From positions 992,001 through 1,056,000 of the forward strand of contig NZ_CP006681.1 in NCBI RefSeq assembly GCF_000565175.1: a stretch of DNA of 64,000 nt. The letters are read 5' to 3'. Made by a program: the position numbers and the translations under genes. This stretch comes from Spiroplasma culicicola AES-1. Lineage in GTDB: Bacteria > Bacillota_I > Bacilli_A > Mycoplasmatales > Mycoplasmataceae. This document shows, piece by piece, positions 21,181 through 31,464 of this stretch. The stretch's first letter is position 1. Each line of letters begins with the position of its first letter. The notes beneath the pieces were generated by a model. It ran no database searches and was not told the origin of the DNA. It saw only the letters and a list, made by a program, of their open reading frames with translations.

Positions 21181-23079
21181 ATGAGCAAAACATTAGCTCA
21201 AGATAATTTCTATGATTTTATCAATAAAGAATGAATTGATAATGCAACTCTACCTGCAGGTTATGCTGCATGAGGTAGCTTTGAAATGTTGCGCAAAAAA
21301 TCAATTGATGATATTAACAATGTTGTTAACCAATTGGTTAATGCAAAAGAATTAACAAGTGACCAACAAAAAATTGTTGATGTTTATAAAAACTATTTAA
21401 ACTATACAATACGTGATCAACAAGGAATTGAACCAATTCTACCGTTGCTTAATACAATTGATTCACTAAATAGTAAAGAGAATTTTAGTGAATTTTTAAT
21501 TAAGGTAAATCAAGAATTTAATGTATCATTTTTCCATTCAAAAGGAATTGATGCAGATTTCAAAGATAGTAACTTACGTGCTCTTGCAATTGGTTCAATG
21601 GGATTAGGAATGAGTGATCGTGATTTTTACAATAACGATCACCCTCGCCATGAAGAAATTAAATCAGCTTATAAAAATTATATTGAAACCTTGAAAAAAG
21701 CAGTTGCAATTAAATTTGAAACAAATAACTTATTTGATTTAATCTACAATTTTGAATATGAAATTAGTCGTGTAATGTTAAAACAAGAAGAATATCGCAA
21801 TCCAGAAAATATTTACAATCCAATTAACTTAGATGATTTAAATAAATTATGTCCATTTATTAATTGAACAAAATACTTAACTACGCTTGGATATAGTCAA
21901 GCAAAACAAATAATTGCTATTGAACCTAAGTTTTTAGAAAAACTAAACGAAATGTTAAATAATATTAGTTTAAATGATCTAAAAGACTTTATGAAATTCA
22001 AAGTGATTTCAAGTCACACAAGTATGTTAAGTTTTGAATTACAAAAAATTAGTTTTGACTATGCTTCAGTTTTTAGTGGAGTTAAAGAAATGAAACCATT
22101 AAATGAAAGAGCAATTGCTTATACTGATGGTATGGTTGGTGATTTAATTGCCCAAGAATACATTAAAAAACATTTTTCTCAAGAAGCAAAAGATGACGTT
22201 TTAAAGATCGTAAATGATTTAATTAAGGTTTATTCAAAGAGAATTCATTCACTTGATTGAATGAGTGAAGTTACAAAGCAAAAGGCAATTGAAAAATTAA
22301 ATAGTTTCACAGTTAAAATTGGGTATCCTGATAAATTTGATGATTATTCAGCTATTGAAATTAACTCTTATGAAAATGGGGGAAGTTTATATCAAAACTG
22401 ATTAAACATTAGTAAATATTTTACTCAAAAAGACTTAAATGAAATCTTATTACCAGTTGATAAAACAAAATGATATATGAGTCCTCAAACAGTAAATGCA
22501 TATTACAATCCTCAATCAAATGAAATTTGTTTCCCTGCAGCAATTTTACAAGAACCATTTTATGATATTAACCAATCAAAAGGAAAGAATCTTGGAGGAA
22601 TTGGCGCAGTAATTGGCCATGAAGTAAGTCATGGATTTGATGACGAAGGTAGCCAATTTGATAAGGATGGAAATTATGCAAATTGATGAACTCAAGAAGA
22701 CCACGCAGAATATTCTTTAAGAACAAAAAAACTTGAAGAACAATATAGTGAGTATGAAGTTGATGGTCATAAAGTTAATGGAAAATTAACTTTGGGAGAA
22801 AATATTGGAGATTTAGGGGGAGTTTGTGCAGCTCTTGATATTTGTCAAGAACAATGTCCTGAATTAATTCAAGATTTCTTTGAAAATTACGCTTATGTTT
22901 GAAGAAGAAAATCAACTCCAGAAATGATGAATACAAGATTAGCAACTGACCCTCATTCACCTGAGGAATTTAGATGTAATGGAGTATTGGTCAATATTGA
23001 TGCATTCCATGAATTATATCAAACTAAACCTGGAGATAAAATGTACAAACCAAAAGAAGATAGAATTAAAATTTGATAA
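21181..23079 (+). CDS. pepO: M13 family zinc metallopeptidase (PepO-like endopeptidase)
   Basis: 632 residues starting at ATG 21181 behind AAAGGAGTGA; TGA-Trp codons throughout. The M13 signatures are complete: NAYYNP near residue 439 (substrate binding), [13 protein letters not shown] near 480 (two zinc His plus catalytic Glu), and GENIGDLGG near 538 (third zinc ligand Glu). No signal peptide or membrane segment, so it is a cytoplasmic oligopeptidase, probably degrading imported peptides. The stop is TGA-Trp followed by TAA. It is followed by its own terminator and converges with the pfl locus. Confidence 0.93.
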
Positions 23080-23081
23080 TA

Positions 23082-23111
23082 AAAACTTCGAAATAATCGA
23101 AGTTTTTTATT
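23082..23111 (+). terminator. Terminator of pepO
   Basis: Perfect 10-bp arms (23082-23091 / 23097-23106) with a 5-nt loop and a following T run. Confidence 0.85.
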
Positions 23112-23113
23112 TA

Positions 23114-23329
23114 TTATTTTGCAAATTTTATAATCACATTTCCATAATATGCATCTAAGTATATTTGTTTTAAATCTTCAATTAATGAATATCTTGGATT
23201 TGCTCCTGTACACTGATTATCAAAAACATCTTCTGCTATTTTATCTAAATAAATCCTATTTTCATTTGCTACTAATGCAGATTTATTTCCAGAATAAACT
23301 TGTTTTTTTAGTCAAAAAAACAAGTATTT
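23114..23329 (-). pseudogene. adhE: C-terminal remnant of adhE (aldehyde-alcohol dehydrogenase)
   Basis: An open frame without start encodes about 55 residues that match the very C-terminus of bifunctional AdhE, including EDVFDNQCTGANPRYSLIED and KQIYLDAYYG, then stops at TAA 23114. Nothing of the other ~800 residues is present; the frame begins right after the pflA stop. AdhE normally turns acetyl-CoA into ethanol, so the ethanol branch was probably lost by deletion, at least at this locus. An intact copy elsewhere cannot be excluded. Confidence 0.85.
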
Positions 23330-23330
23330 A

Positions 23331-24074
23331 CTAGCTTTTTCTTGCTTGATCTACACCAATCTTAATGATGTCTCGACACTCTTTAACATATATTTTTGTT
23401 GGTGGTTCAACATCTTTTAAATAAAACTTCATTTTCAAGTTTTCATACTTTGGAATCATCATATTGTGATATGGTAACATCTCAAAACGTTCCATATTTC
23501 TTAGTTTTCCAATGAATTCACCTAATTTTATTAAGTCTTCTTGATCATCAGTTCACCCTGGAACCAAGACATGACGAACTCACATTTTGTTACCATTGTC
23601 ATCTAAAAATCTAATAGCTTGCAAAATATTTTCATTAGGTCTTGAAGTTAACTTAATATGTTTTTCATTATCAATGTGTTTTAGATCTGCAAGAGTTAAA
23701 TCAGTATATTTTAATAATTCAACTCATTTTTCTTTAATTTTCTCAACATCTTGATAAGTTCCAAAACATGTATCTAAACACGTATGGATTCCTTTTTCCT
23801 TTGCCTTTTTAAACAACTCTGTACAAAATTCAATTTGTGTAGTTGCTTCTCCCCCCGATAAAGTAATTCCACCATTTGCATAGAAATTCTTGTTTTTTTC
23901 ATACATTGCTAGAACTTCATCAACTGTAATCTCTTTATCCCTTTTAAATTCTAAAGTTTCTGGATTATGACAATATTTACACCTCAATAAACATCCTTGT
24001 AAAAATATTACTAATCTTACACCTGGACCATCAACTGCTCCAAATGTTTCAATACTACTATAATATCCAACCAT
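23331..24074 (-). CDS. pflA: Pyruvate formate-lyase-activating enzyme (radical SAM)
   Basis: 247 residues. The radical SAM iron-sulfur motif CxxxCxxC is in [15 protein letters not shown] near residue 35, followed by [13 protein letters not shown]. It uses S-adenosylmethionine and a 4Fe-4S cluster to put the glycyl radical on PFL. The start is ATG 24074; the upstream in-frame ATG 24089 is an alternative. It lies directly downstream of the separate glycyl-radical-domain gene but beyond a terminator hairpin, so its expression may be reduced relative to pflB. The stop is TAG 23331, next to the adhE remnant. Confidence 0.93.
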
Positions 24075-24093
24075 TATTAATATTTCCAAAAAA

Positions 24094-24113
24094 AGAGAAC
24101 AATATTGTTCTCT
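24094..24113 (-). terminator. Terminator/attenuator between the glycyl-radical gene and pflA
   Basis: A perfect 20-bp palindrome, AGAGAACAAT with its complement, followed by seven U on the minus strand. It lies 6 bp after the stop of the glycyl-radical gene and 20 bp before the pflA start. Confidence 0.85.
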
Positions 24114-24119
24114 AGATTA

Positions 24120-24368
24120 TTACATACTTGTGTGGAAAGTTCTTGAGATAACTTCATCTTGCTGTGATTTTGTCAATTTAACAAAGTTTACAGCATATCC
24201 TGAAACTCTAATTGTTAGTTGAGGGTATTGGTCAGGATTTTTTTGTGCGTCTAATAAAATTTCTCTATCTAACACATTTACATTTAAATGGTGACCTCCA
24301 TTTTTCATATATCCATCTAACATCGCTTTTAAGTTATCAATTTGTTGTTTTGAAACTGATTTTGCCAT
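24120..24368 (-). CDS. Stand-alone glycyl-radical domain of pyruvate formate-lyase (GrcA/YfiD-like)
   Basis: 82 residues equal to the C-terminal domain of [23 protein letters not shown], then [12 protein letters not shown] with the radical-bearing Gly57, ending [10 protein letters not shown]. It has its own ATG and a ribosome site (AAGGATGATG) 38 bp after the pflB stop. In E. coli GrcA/YfiD is a spare part that repairs oxygen-cleaved PFL; here the main PFL gene lacks this domain altogether, so this small protein must be an obligatory subunit. It is translated from the same transcript as pflB. Confidence 0.9.
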   Translation of the reverse strand: MAKSVSKQQIDNLKAMLDGYMKNGGHHLNVNVLDREILLDAQKNPDQYPQLTIRVSGYAVNFVKLTKSQQDEVISRTFHTSM

Positions 24369-24406
24369 TCTTTCATCATCCTTCTATATTTATATTTTAC
24401 AATATT

Positions 24407-26482
24407 TTATTTAATTTTTGCATCATCTGGAATATCTCCCGATACTGAGAAATCTCCAGCAATTACTAAATCATCATCTTTTCCTAATGCATTTGGAATA
24501 ACTGAGAAAGTATTTGAGATACCATCAGCTGCATGCTTGAATGGTATTTTTGAAACTGATGCCAATGAAGCAACAGCTCCTGAACAATCTCTTCCGTGCA
24601 TTGGGTTTGCTCCAGGAGCAAATGCTTCAGGGAATCTTCTTCCACAAGGAGTATCTCCTGTTGATTTACCATAAACTACATTTGAAGTAATAGTCAACAC
24701 TGACATTGTTGCTTCTGAATTTCTATATGTATGGTGACTTCTAATTTTATTCATAAATGTTCTTACAGCTTCTTTTGCAAGATCATCCACTCTTGAATCA
24801 TCATTTCCAAATTTAGGAAAATCTCCTTCAGTTCTATATGAAGTTATAATTCCTCTTTCATCTCGAACTGGGTACACTTTTGCATATTTAATTGCAGAAA
24901 GTGAATCAGCAACTACTGATAAACCAGCTATTCCTGTTGCAAAGAAACGATGAACGTTTGTGTCATAGAAACACATCTCTGCACTTTCATAGTAGTATTT
25001 ATCATGCATATAGTGAATTACATTTAATGTATTGACATATTTATCTGCAACTCAAGTCATCATGTTGTCAAACTTTGCATAAACTTCATCAAAGTTTAAG
25101 GGCTCATCATCTTTTGTAGCAATTGGCTCAAATCTTGGTGAAATTTGTTCACCAGAAATTTCATCAATTCCTCCGTTAACTGCATAAAGTAATGTTTTAG
25201 CCAAGTTTGTTCTTGCTCCAAAGAATTGCATTTGTTTTCCAACTTTCATTGGTGAAACACAACATGCAATTGCATAATCATCTCCATGAGTTGTTCTCAT
25301 AATATCATCATTTTCATATTGCATTGAAGAATATAAAATTGAATATTTTGCACAGAACTCTTTGAAATAGTCTGGTAATTGATTTGATCATAGAATTGTT
25401 AAGTTTGGTTCAGGGCTTGGGCCCATATTTGCTAGTGTATGGATAAATCTAAAACAATTTTTAGTTACCAAAGTTCTACCATCTAATCCCATTCCTCCAA
25501 TTGATTCAGTTGCTCAAACTGGATCTCCTGAAAAAATTTCATTGTAAGCAGGAGTTCTTGTAAATTTTACAATTCTTAATTTCATAACCATATGATCAAC
25601 TAATTCTTGCGCTTGTTCTTCTGTTAAAATACCCACTTTGATATCTCTTTCAATGTAAATATCTAGGAATGTTGCTGTTCTTCCAAATGATTCTGCAGCT
25701 CCATTATTTTGTTTAATAGCTGCAAGATAAGCTAAATACGTAAAGTTAAATGCTTCTATTGCATTTGCTGCGGGTTTTGAAACATCAAAACCATAACTTT
25801 GTGCCATTTTTTGAATATCTTTTAATGCTCTAATTTGTTCTGTAATTTCTTCTCTTAATCTGATTTTTTCTTCGAACATCTCTCCATCAATTAATAGAGC
25901 ATCTTTTTGTTTTTCTGCAATTAAAAAATCAGTTCCATATAATGCTAAACGGCGATAGTCACCAATGATTCTTCCTCTACCATAAGTATCTGGTAATCCA
26001 GTAACTATATGACTCTTTCTAATTTTTCTCATATCTGGAGTATATGCATCAAATACTCCTTGGTTGTGTGTTTTTCTATAATTTGTAAAAATATCTTTGA
26101 CACGGTCTGACACTTGAAAACCATAGGATTCATTTGCCTGAATGGCCATATTTATACCTCCCCAAGGCATCAAAGCTCTTTTAAAAGGTTTATCAGTTTG
26201 TAAACCAACAACTTTCTCTAAGCTTTTTTCTAAATAACCTGGACCATGAGATGTAACCGTTGAAGGCACATCACTATCAGCATCAAGTACTCCCCCAGCT
26301 TCTCTTTCTTTCTTGGTTAGATCCATAACCATGTCTCATAATTTTTTAGTTCCTTCAGTTGGGCCTGCTAAAAAAGAATCATCTCCATCATATGGAGTAT
26401 AGTTAGCTTGAATAAATCCTCTAACATCAACTTCTTCTGTTCACATTCCATTTTGGAATCCTTCTCATTCTCTAAATTTCAT
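24407..26482 (-). CDS. pflB: Pyruvate formate-lyase, catalytic barrel without glycyl-radical domain
   Basis: 691 residues (full PFL is about 750-760), with TGA-Trp codons near the start and at 25514 and 25052. The barrel is intact: the two active-site Cys407/Cys408 are in [11 protein letters not shown], and the C-terminal part shows [15 protein letters not shown] and [15 protein letters not shown]. It then ends with a short acidic tail and TAA instead of the glycyl-radical loop, which is encoded separately at 24120. It converts pyruvate and CoA to formate and acetyl-CoA, feeding Pta-AckA. Start ATG 26482 behind AGGAGG. Confidence 0.92.
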
Positions 26483-26525
26483 AGAAACCTCCTACCATTA
26501 TTATCTAATAAAATTAATTTTTTCC

Positions 26526-26566
26526 AAAAAAAAGACTAAAATTGAAAAAAAATTCCTTTTTAGTCT
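26526..26566 (-). terminator. Terminator of Pr6Pr protein 3
   Basis: Arms AGACTAAAA (26533-26541) and its complement (26558-26566), 16-nt loop, then eight U on the minus strand. It begins 2 bp after the stop codon. Confidence 0.75.
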
Positions 26567-26568
26567 AA

Positions 26569-27825
26569 CTATTCGAATTTAGTTTTTGAAATTAGTACTC
26601 CTTTTTTAACTAATTTTTTATAACGTTCAGCTTCTTTTAAATTTTCTCTTACAATGCCACGTTCAACTGTTTTAATTGATCACAATAACGAGCGAATATC
26701 ACGTTTCGATTGTTTTTTAACATTGCGCTGATTTAAAATATCTGCTTTTTCAAGTTTATTTTTTAAAGCAATCTGATTTGTTCTTTTCTTTAAAGCTTCA
26801 TTTTTTTCACTTCGACTTAGAGTTTTTAAAGATTTTTTAAAAGTAAAATATTCAGCTTTTTCATTAACTCGTTTAAGTTTTAAATCATTTTTAGCCTTTG
26901 ATTTATTCAATTTTCTAACCTTAACACGATAATCATGTTCTTCTTTTGAAATTAATTTTTCATTAATATCATGTCATCTATAGAATTTTGAATTATTTCA
27001 ATATAAATATAAGAACTGTAATCCAAATACTAGAGAAGTAATTGCAATGAAAGCTAAAATTAGGAAAAATCATAATACTCAAGTTGGAGTGTCTAAATTA
27101 GTTGCTCAAACTTGGCCACCATTTCCAATTTTTAATTCATATCGATTAACATTTAAAAATCAATATGGATATCACATTTGTCCAGTATAAGGTGTATTAT
27201 CAATAATTCCATGACCCAGCTCTGTTCAATTATTAATGATCTGACCATTTTCAAGTGTATACATTCTTGCAAAAAAATCAGGACCATAATCTTTAAAACG
27301 CATGTCACCTCTAACCATTGCATAAATAAAATAAAATAATGGGTAGAGCATAATTCCCCACATTCCAAAACGTGTATGATGTCTTGGATTAAAATAAAAA
27401 TCTCCTGAAGCTACAATGAAGTTCCCAATCATTACAATAGGAATCAATAAATGCAAGACCACTGTTGAAATTCAGTTTGCAGTATTATAAGCTTTCATTT
27501 CATCTGGACTTGCAAGTAATCCAAATCAAAAAACTAGCATTGTAATAGTAATATAAACAGTAACTGCTAATTCAATTCCAAAACTTGGTCTTCTATTATA
27601 ATTTTTTTCTGTAAATAAGGCAAAAAATAAAAATATAACTACAACATAATTTGATTGTGTTGTAAAGAAGGCATAATAAATTTCAATTCTTTGTAAAGTA
27701 GGAATTCCTCTAAGATTAGACTTTGGACTATAAATTTGCAACAAAAAATCAAAAATCAAAAATGAAATTAACATAATTAAAACCATCAGCTTAAGTGAAA
27801 ACTCAAAGCTTTTATTTATTTTCAT
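26569..27825 (-). CDS. Pr6Pr/DUF1600-type membrane protein 3 with basic C-terminal tail
   Basis: 418 residues. Residues ~1-290 carry about six membrane helices with the family motifs: YAFFTTQSNYVVVIF (Thr, Asn) and STVVLHLLIPIVM (His), both retained. Residues ~310-418 form a cytoplasmic tail dominated by Lys, Arg, Glu and Asn, with a predicted long helix. Start ATG 27825 (MKINKSFEF) behind AGGGGTTGGG; the earlier in-frame TTG is rejected because it lies inside the ribosome site. Paralogue of the proteins at 9190 and 10043. A lipid-ester hydrolase role is inferred from distant animal homologues only. Confidence 0.7.
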
Positions 27826-27885
27826 TTTGCCCAACCCCTATCTTGATATAGTACTATTTTACAAAAATTTAGCAATAATTCATAG

Positions 27886-27917
27886 AAAAAAACCAAGTTT
27901 AGAACAAAACTTGGTTT
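27886..27917 (-). terminator. Terminator of the coaD-pta-ackA operon
   Basis: Arms AAACCAAGTTT (27890-27900) and its complement (27907-27917), then U-rich on the minus strand; 5 bp after the ackA stop. Confidence 0.85.
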
Positions 27918-27922
27918 TTGAA

Positions 27923-29110
27923 TTATAATTTCTTAATTGTTTCGTGACAAATCATTAATTCTTCATCAGTTCTAATTTTATACATTGGATATTGTGAATC
28001 TTGTGCCGAAATTAATAAATAATCTTCATAACCAGCTTGATTTGCTTGATCATCAAATTTTAAGTTTAATAATTTAACTTTATTAACAATGTATTCTCTT
28101 GCAGTTACTGAGTTTTCTCCAACTCCCGCTGTAAAAACAAGTGCATCAATTTTTCCATCTAAATGGTTTGCAAATTTTAAAATGTATTCTGCAATTCTTT
28201 GTCCATATAAGTTTAATGCTAATTGTGCTTGTTTATTTCCATCCCTAATTGCATCTGTAATATCTCTCATATCACTTGAAATTTCACTTAATCCCATAAT
28301 TCCAGATTCTTTATTTAACATATCTGTAATTTTGCTAGCATCAGTTGATAATTCTTTTGTCATATATTGAATAATTGAAGGATCAATGTCCCCACTTCTA
28401 GTTCCCATAATAAGTCCAGCTAATGGAGTTAATCCCATTGTTGTATCATATGATTTTCCATTTTTGACACAACACATACTTGCCCCATTCCCTAAATGGC
28501 AAATAATTAAATTAACATCATCAATATTTTTATTTAAAATTTGTGCTGTTTTTTTTGTAATAAATTCATAACTAATTCCATGGAATCCATATTTTCTTAC
28601 ACCATTTTCTTTATATCATTTGTATGGTGTTGAATATAAAAAGTTTTCTTCTGGCATTGTTTGGTGGAATGAAGTATCAAAACATCCTACTAATTTAGCA
28701 TTAGGAATTCCTTGTTGGAATGCTTCAATTGCTGTTAAAGCCCCTGGATTGTGAAGTGGAGCTAATTTAATAGCCTCTTTAATAATTGCTTTGTTTTCTT
28801 CTGTTAATTCTACTGGAGCTACAATTTTTTCACTACCATGAACAATTCTAAAACCAATTCCTTTAATATCTTCTACATTTTCAATTACATTTAATTCTTT
28901 AAAACGTTGTAAAATTGAATTTACAGCCATTAAATGATCATCCATTTGATCTTCAAATTCATGTTTACCATTTCCATCTTTGATAGTTAATCTTCCATCA
29001 ACTGTAATGCGCTCTGCTAAACCCTCCACAAGAGCTTGCGGCCCTGTTGTGTCATTTTTATATAATTTAAATTTAATTGAACTACTTCCTGCGTTTACTA
29101 CTAATATCAT
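27923..29110 (-). CDS. ackA: Acetate kinase
   Basis: 395 residues with one TGA-Trp near 28616. Family signatures: MILVVNAGSSSIKFKLY at the N-terminus, GFHGISYEF and NLIICHLGNGASM in the middle, MGLTPLAGLIMGTRSGDIDP after them, and FTAGVGENS near the C-terminus. It makes ATP and acetate from acetyl phosphate, a main substrate-level phosphorylation step in fermenting Mollicutes. Its ATG follows immediately on the pta stop codon. Confidence 0.97.
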
Positions 29111-30094
29111 TTATTTCGCCTCGCTTCTTTTAATTGCTTGATAAATTGTTACGATTGATGTTTGATAAATATCTTCTAAACTAGCTCCTCTTGATAAATC
29201 ATTTACAGGTTTATTTAAACCTAAAATAAATGGTCCAGCTGCTTCAAATCCACCAAGTCTTTGAGCAATTTTATATCCAATATTTGCTGAATTTAATTCA
29301 GGAAAAACAAATACATCTGGAGTCTCTTTTTTAAAACTATTATTTGGATATTTTTTATCTCTAACAACTTTTGAAAATGCTGCATCAAATTGAATTTCTC
29401 CATCAAAAGTCATTTGCTCATTGTTCAGTGATTTTAATTTTTCAACAGCTGTTGCTACTTTATCAACCATTGGTCCCATTCCTGAACCATTTGTTGAATA
29501 ACTTAACATTGCCACTTCAACATTTTTTGTATTTAAGTCTTGTGCAAATTTTGCAGCCATATATGCAATATCTTTTAATTGCTCTGGATTAGGATCAACA
29601 TTTAATGCACAATCTGTGAAAATATAGCGTTCTTCTCCACGTGACATCATAAAGATTGATGAAGCAATTGATGAATCTTTTGAAGTTTTAATAATTTGTA
29701 AAGCTGGTCTTAAAGTATCTGCAGTTGTATAATTTAATCCACAAACCATTGCATCAGCTAAGCCCATTTGAATCATCATTACTCCATAGTAATTTCTCTT
29801 TTGAGTTAATTCAATTGCTTGGTCTTTTTCAAGTTTTCCTTTTCTAATTTCTAATAATAAATCAACCATTTCTTGATTAATTGATTCTTTAACAACAAGA
29901 CATTTAATTTCTTGTTCTAAACCTGAAGGAATTTCATCACTTGTATTAAATAATAAAACTGGAACTCCTAATCCTTGTGCTTTAATTCTTTTTGCAACTT
30001 CAACAATCTTATCTTCTTTTCCTTCTGGAAAAACAATTGTTTGTTGACTTGAATGCTCTAAAATATAGTCTTTTAATTGATTGATTGAATACAT
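29111..30094 (-). CDS. pta: Phosphate acetyltransferase
   Basis: 327 residues, the short PTA_PTB type without the regulatory N-terminal domain. Recognisable segments: TIVFPEGKEDKIVEVAKR, GLADAMVCGLNYTTADTLRPA, GSGMGPMVDKV and LNSANIGYKIAQRLGGFEA. It converts acetyl-CoA from PFL or pyruvate dehydrogenase to acetyl phosphate. Start overlaps the coaD stop (TAATG) and its own stop abuts ackA, so the three genes form a tight operon. Confidence 0.97.
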   Translation of the reverse strand: MYSINQLKDYILEHSSQQTIVFPEGKEDKIVEVAKRIKAQGLGVPVLLFNTSDEIPSGLEQEIKCLVVKESINQEMVDLLLEIRKGKLEKDQAIELTQKRNYYGVMMIQMGLADAMVCGLNYTTADTLRPALQIIKTSKDSSIASSIFMMSRGEERYIFTDCALNVDPNPEQLKDIAYMAAKFAQDLNTKNVEVAMLSYSTNGSGMGPMVDKVATAVEKLKSLNNEQMTFDGEIQFDAAFSKVVRDKKYPNNSFKKETPDVFVFPELNSANIGYKIAQRLGGFEAAGPFILGLNKPVNDLSRGASLEDIYQTSIVTIYQAIKRSEAK

Positions 30095-30519
30095 TATTGT
30101 TCACCTTTGTACTTTTCTATTTCTTTTAATCTTGATGAAGATATTTCTCTTTTGTGACTATCTGCTATAAATAAAATAGTTTCTAAATCACTGTAAAGTG
30201 ATTTGTTAGCATCAGATAATTCAATCTCATACTCTAAATCACCACTATTTCTAACTCCTCTAATCAAAAACTTAACTCCCATTTCTTTTGCTAAGTCAGC
30301 TGTTAGTTTATCTTCATTAATAAGAATTTCTACTCCTTGAAGATGTTTAATTTTTTGCTTAACTTCAGCAATTCTGTTTAATAAATCTGGATTTTGATCT
30401 TTAAAGATATTTTTTGAAATCACTATATATATTTTTTCAAAGATTCTTAATGCTTTTTTTAAAACTTCTTCATGTCCTTCATGAAAAGGATTAAAACTAC
30501 CTGCATATATAGCTTCCAT
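30094..30519 (-). CDS. coaD: Phosphopantetheine adenylyltransferase
   Basis: 141 residues. The nucleotidyltransferase motif GSFNPFHEGHEEVL has the catalytic His pair (His13, His16), and the C-terminal SSSRLKEI element is present, as is the RGVRNSGDLEYE loop. It performs the penultimate step of CoA synthesis. First gene of the coaD-pta-ackA operon, linking CoA supply to the acetate pathway, and head to head with coaX across a 108-bp gap. Confidence 0.95.
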   Translation of the reverse strand: MEAIYAGSFNPFHEGHEEVLKKALRIFEKIYIVISKNIFKDQNPDLLNRIAEVKQKIKHLQGVEILINEDKLTADLAKEMGVKFLIRGVRNSGDLEYEIELSDANKSLYSDLETILFIADSHKREISSSRLKEIEKYKGEQ

Positions 30520-30627
30520 ACTCCACCTTTTTCCTAATACAACTATTATTTTATTCCAAATATTTGGAAAATTTTTTTTAACATTAAGTTTTTTATATAA
30601 AATAATAGTGTTTTAGGAGAAAAAGAT

Positions 30628-31395
30628 ATGAAATTATTATTAATTGATATTGGTAATACCACTGTTGATATTCGCCAATATGATAAAACAAGTGATAAAT
30701 TAACTAAAGTTATTCGTCCAAATACAAATGACTTAGCTTATCGTTCATCAAATGTTTTAAAAAAAGTTTTAGAAGATAACAATATTGAAATTGAGGCAAT
30801 TGTTTATAGTTCAGTGGTTCCTGTATGAAATGACATTATTCGTGCACTTGCAAGTAGCTTAAATGTTGAAATTTACAGTGTTAGAAATGAATTAAGTGCT
30901 CTTGAAAGTGATTTTAATTTAGATGCACTTGATAAATTGGGAGCAGATTTTATTGCAAACTTTTATGGTTTTAAAGCAACATCAACAAAACAAAATGCAA
31001 TTATTGTTTCTTTAGGAACCGCTTCAACTGTTGCTCTTGTAAAAGATTTAGTTTTTCAAGGAACATATATTATTCCAGGAATTGGAACAGGTTTAAACGC
31101 AATGTTAAAAAACGCGGCATTACTTGGAGAAAATAAATATGGTGTATCACAAAAATTAATTGGTAAAAATACAATTGATGCTATTAATTTAGGAACTCAC
31201 AATGCCCATTACTTAATGATAAAAGCAATTATTGAGCAATTAATAACTCAGTTTTCCCTTGATGATTGTCAAGTAATTATTACTGGGGGCTATTCTCTAT
31301 TATTTAAAGAACAAATAGAAAATGATCATTATACTTTCAATGAACAATTAATATTTGATGGAATGATTTCAATGTTTAATTCCAAAACACGCTAA
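30628..31395 (+). CDS. coaX: Type III pantothenate kinase
   Basis: 255 residues including one TGA-Trp. N-terminal phosphate motif LLLIDIGNTTVDI, then DKLGADFIANFYGF and IIVSLGTASTVALV, and IPGIGTGLNAML, characteristic of CoaX. It phosphorylates pantothenate, the first CoA step. It is divergent from coaD, so both ends of CoA synthesis share one intergenic region. The gene end overlaps its terminator hairpin. Confidence 0.93.
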
Positions 31396-31411
31396 AGCGT
31401 GTTTTTTTTAT
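31384..31411 (+). terminator. Terminator of coaX
   Basis: Arms AAAACACGC (31384-31392) and GCGTGTTTT (31397-31405) followed by T; it starts inside the last codons of coaX. Confidence 0.85.
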
Positions 31412-31464
31412 AAAAATGTTAAATTTATAAATTTTGTGACGATAACTATATTAGGGGTGAAAAA

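Noticed and set aside
23149-23334. Plus-strand reading frame of 61 codons
   Set aside because: It is the shadow of the adhE remnant on the opposite strand, with no ribosome site.
24369-24406. Recent frameshift separating pflB from its glycyl-radical domain
   Set aside because: The downstream gene has its own start and ribosome site, and the upstream C-terminus is a distinct tail, so no single-base change restores one continuous PFL.
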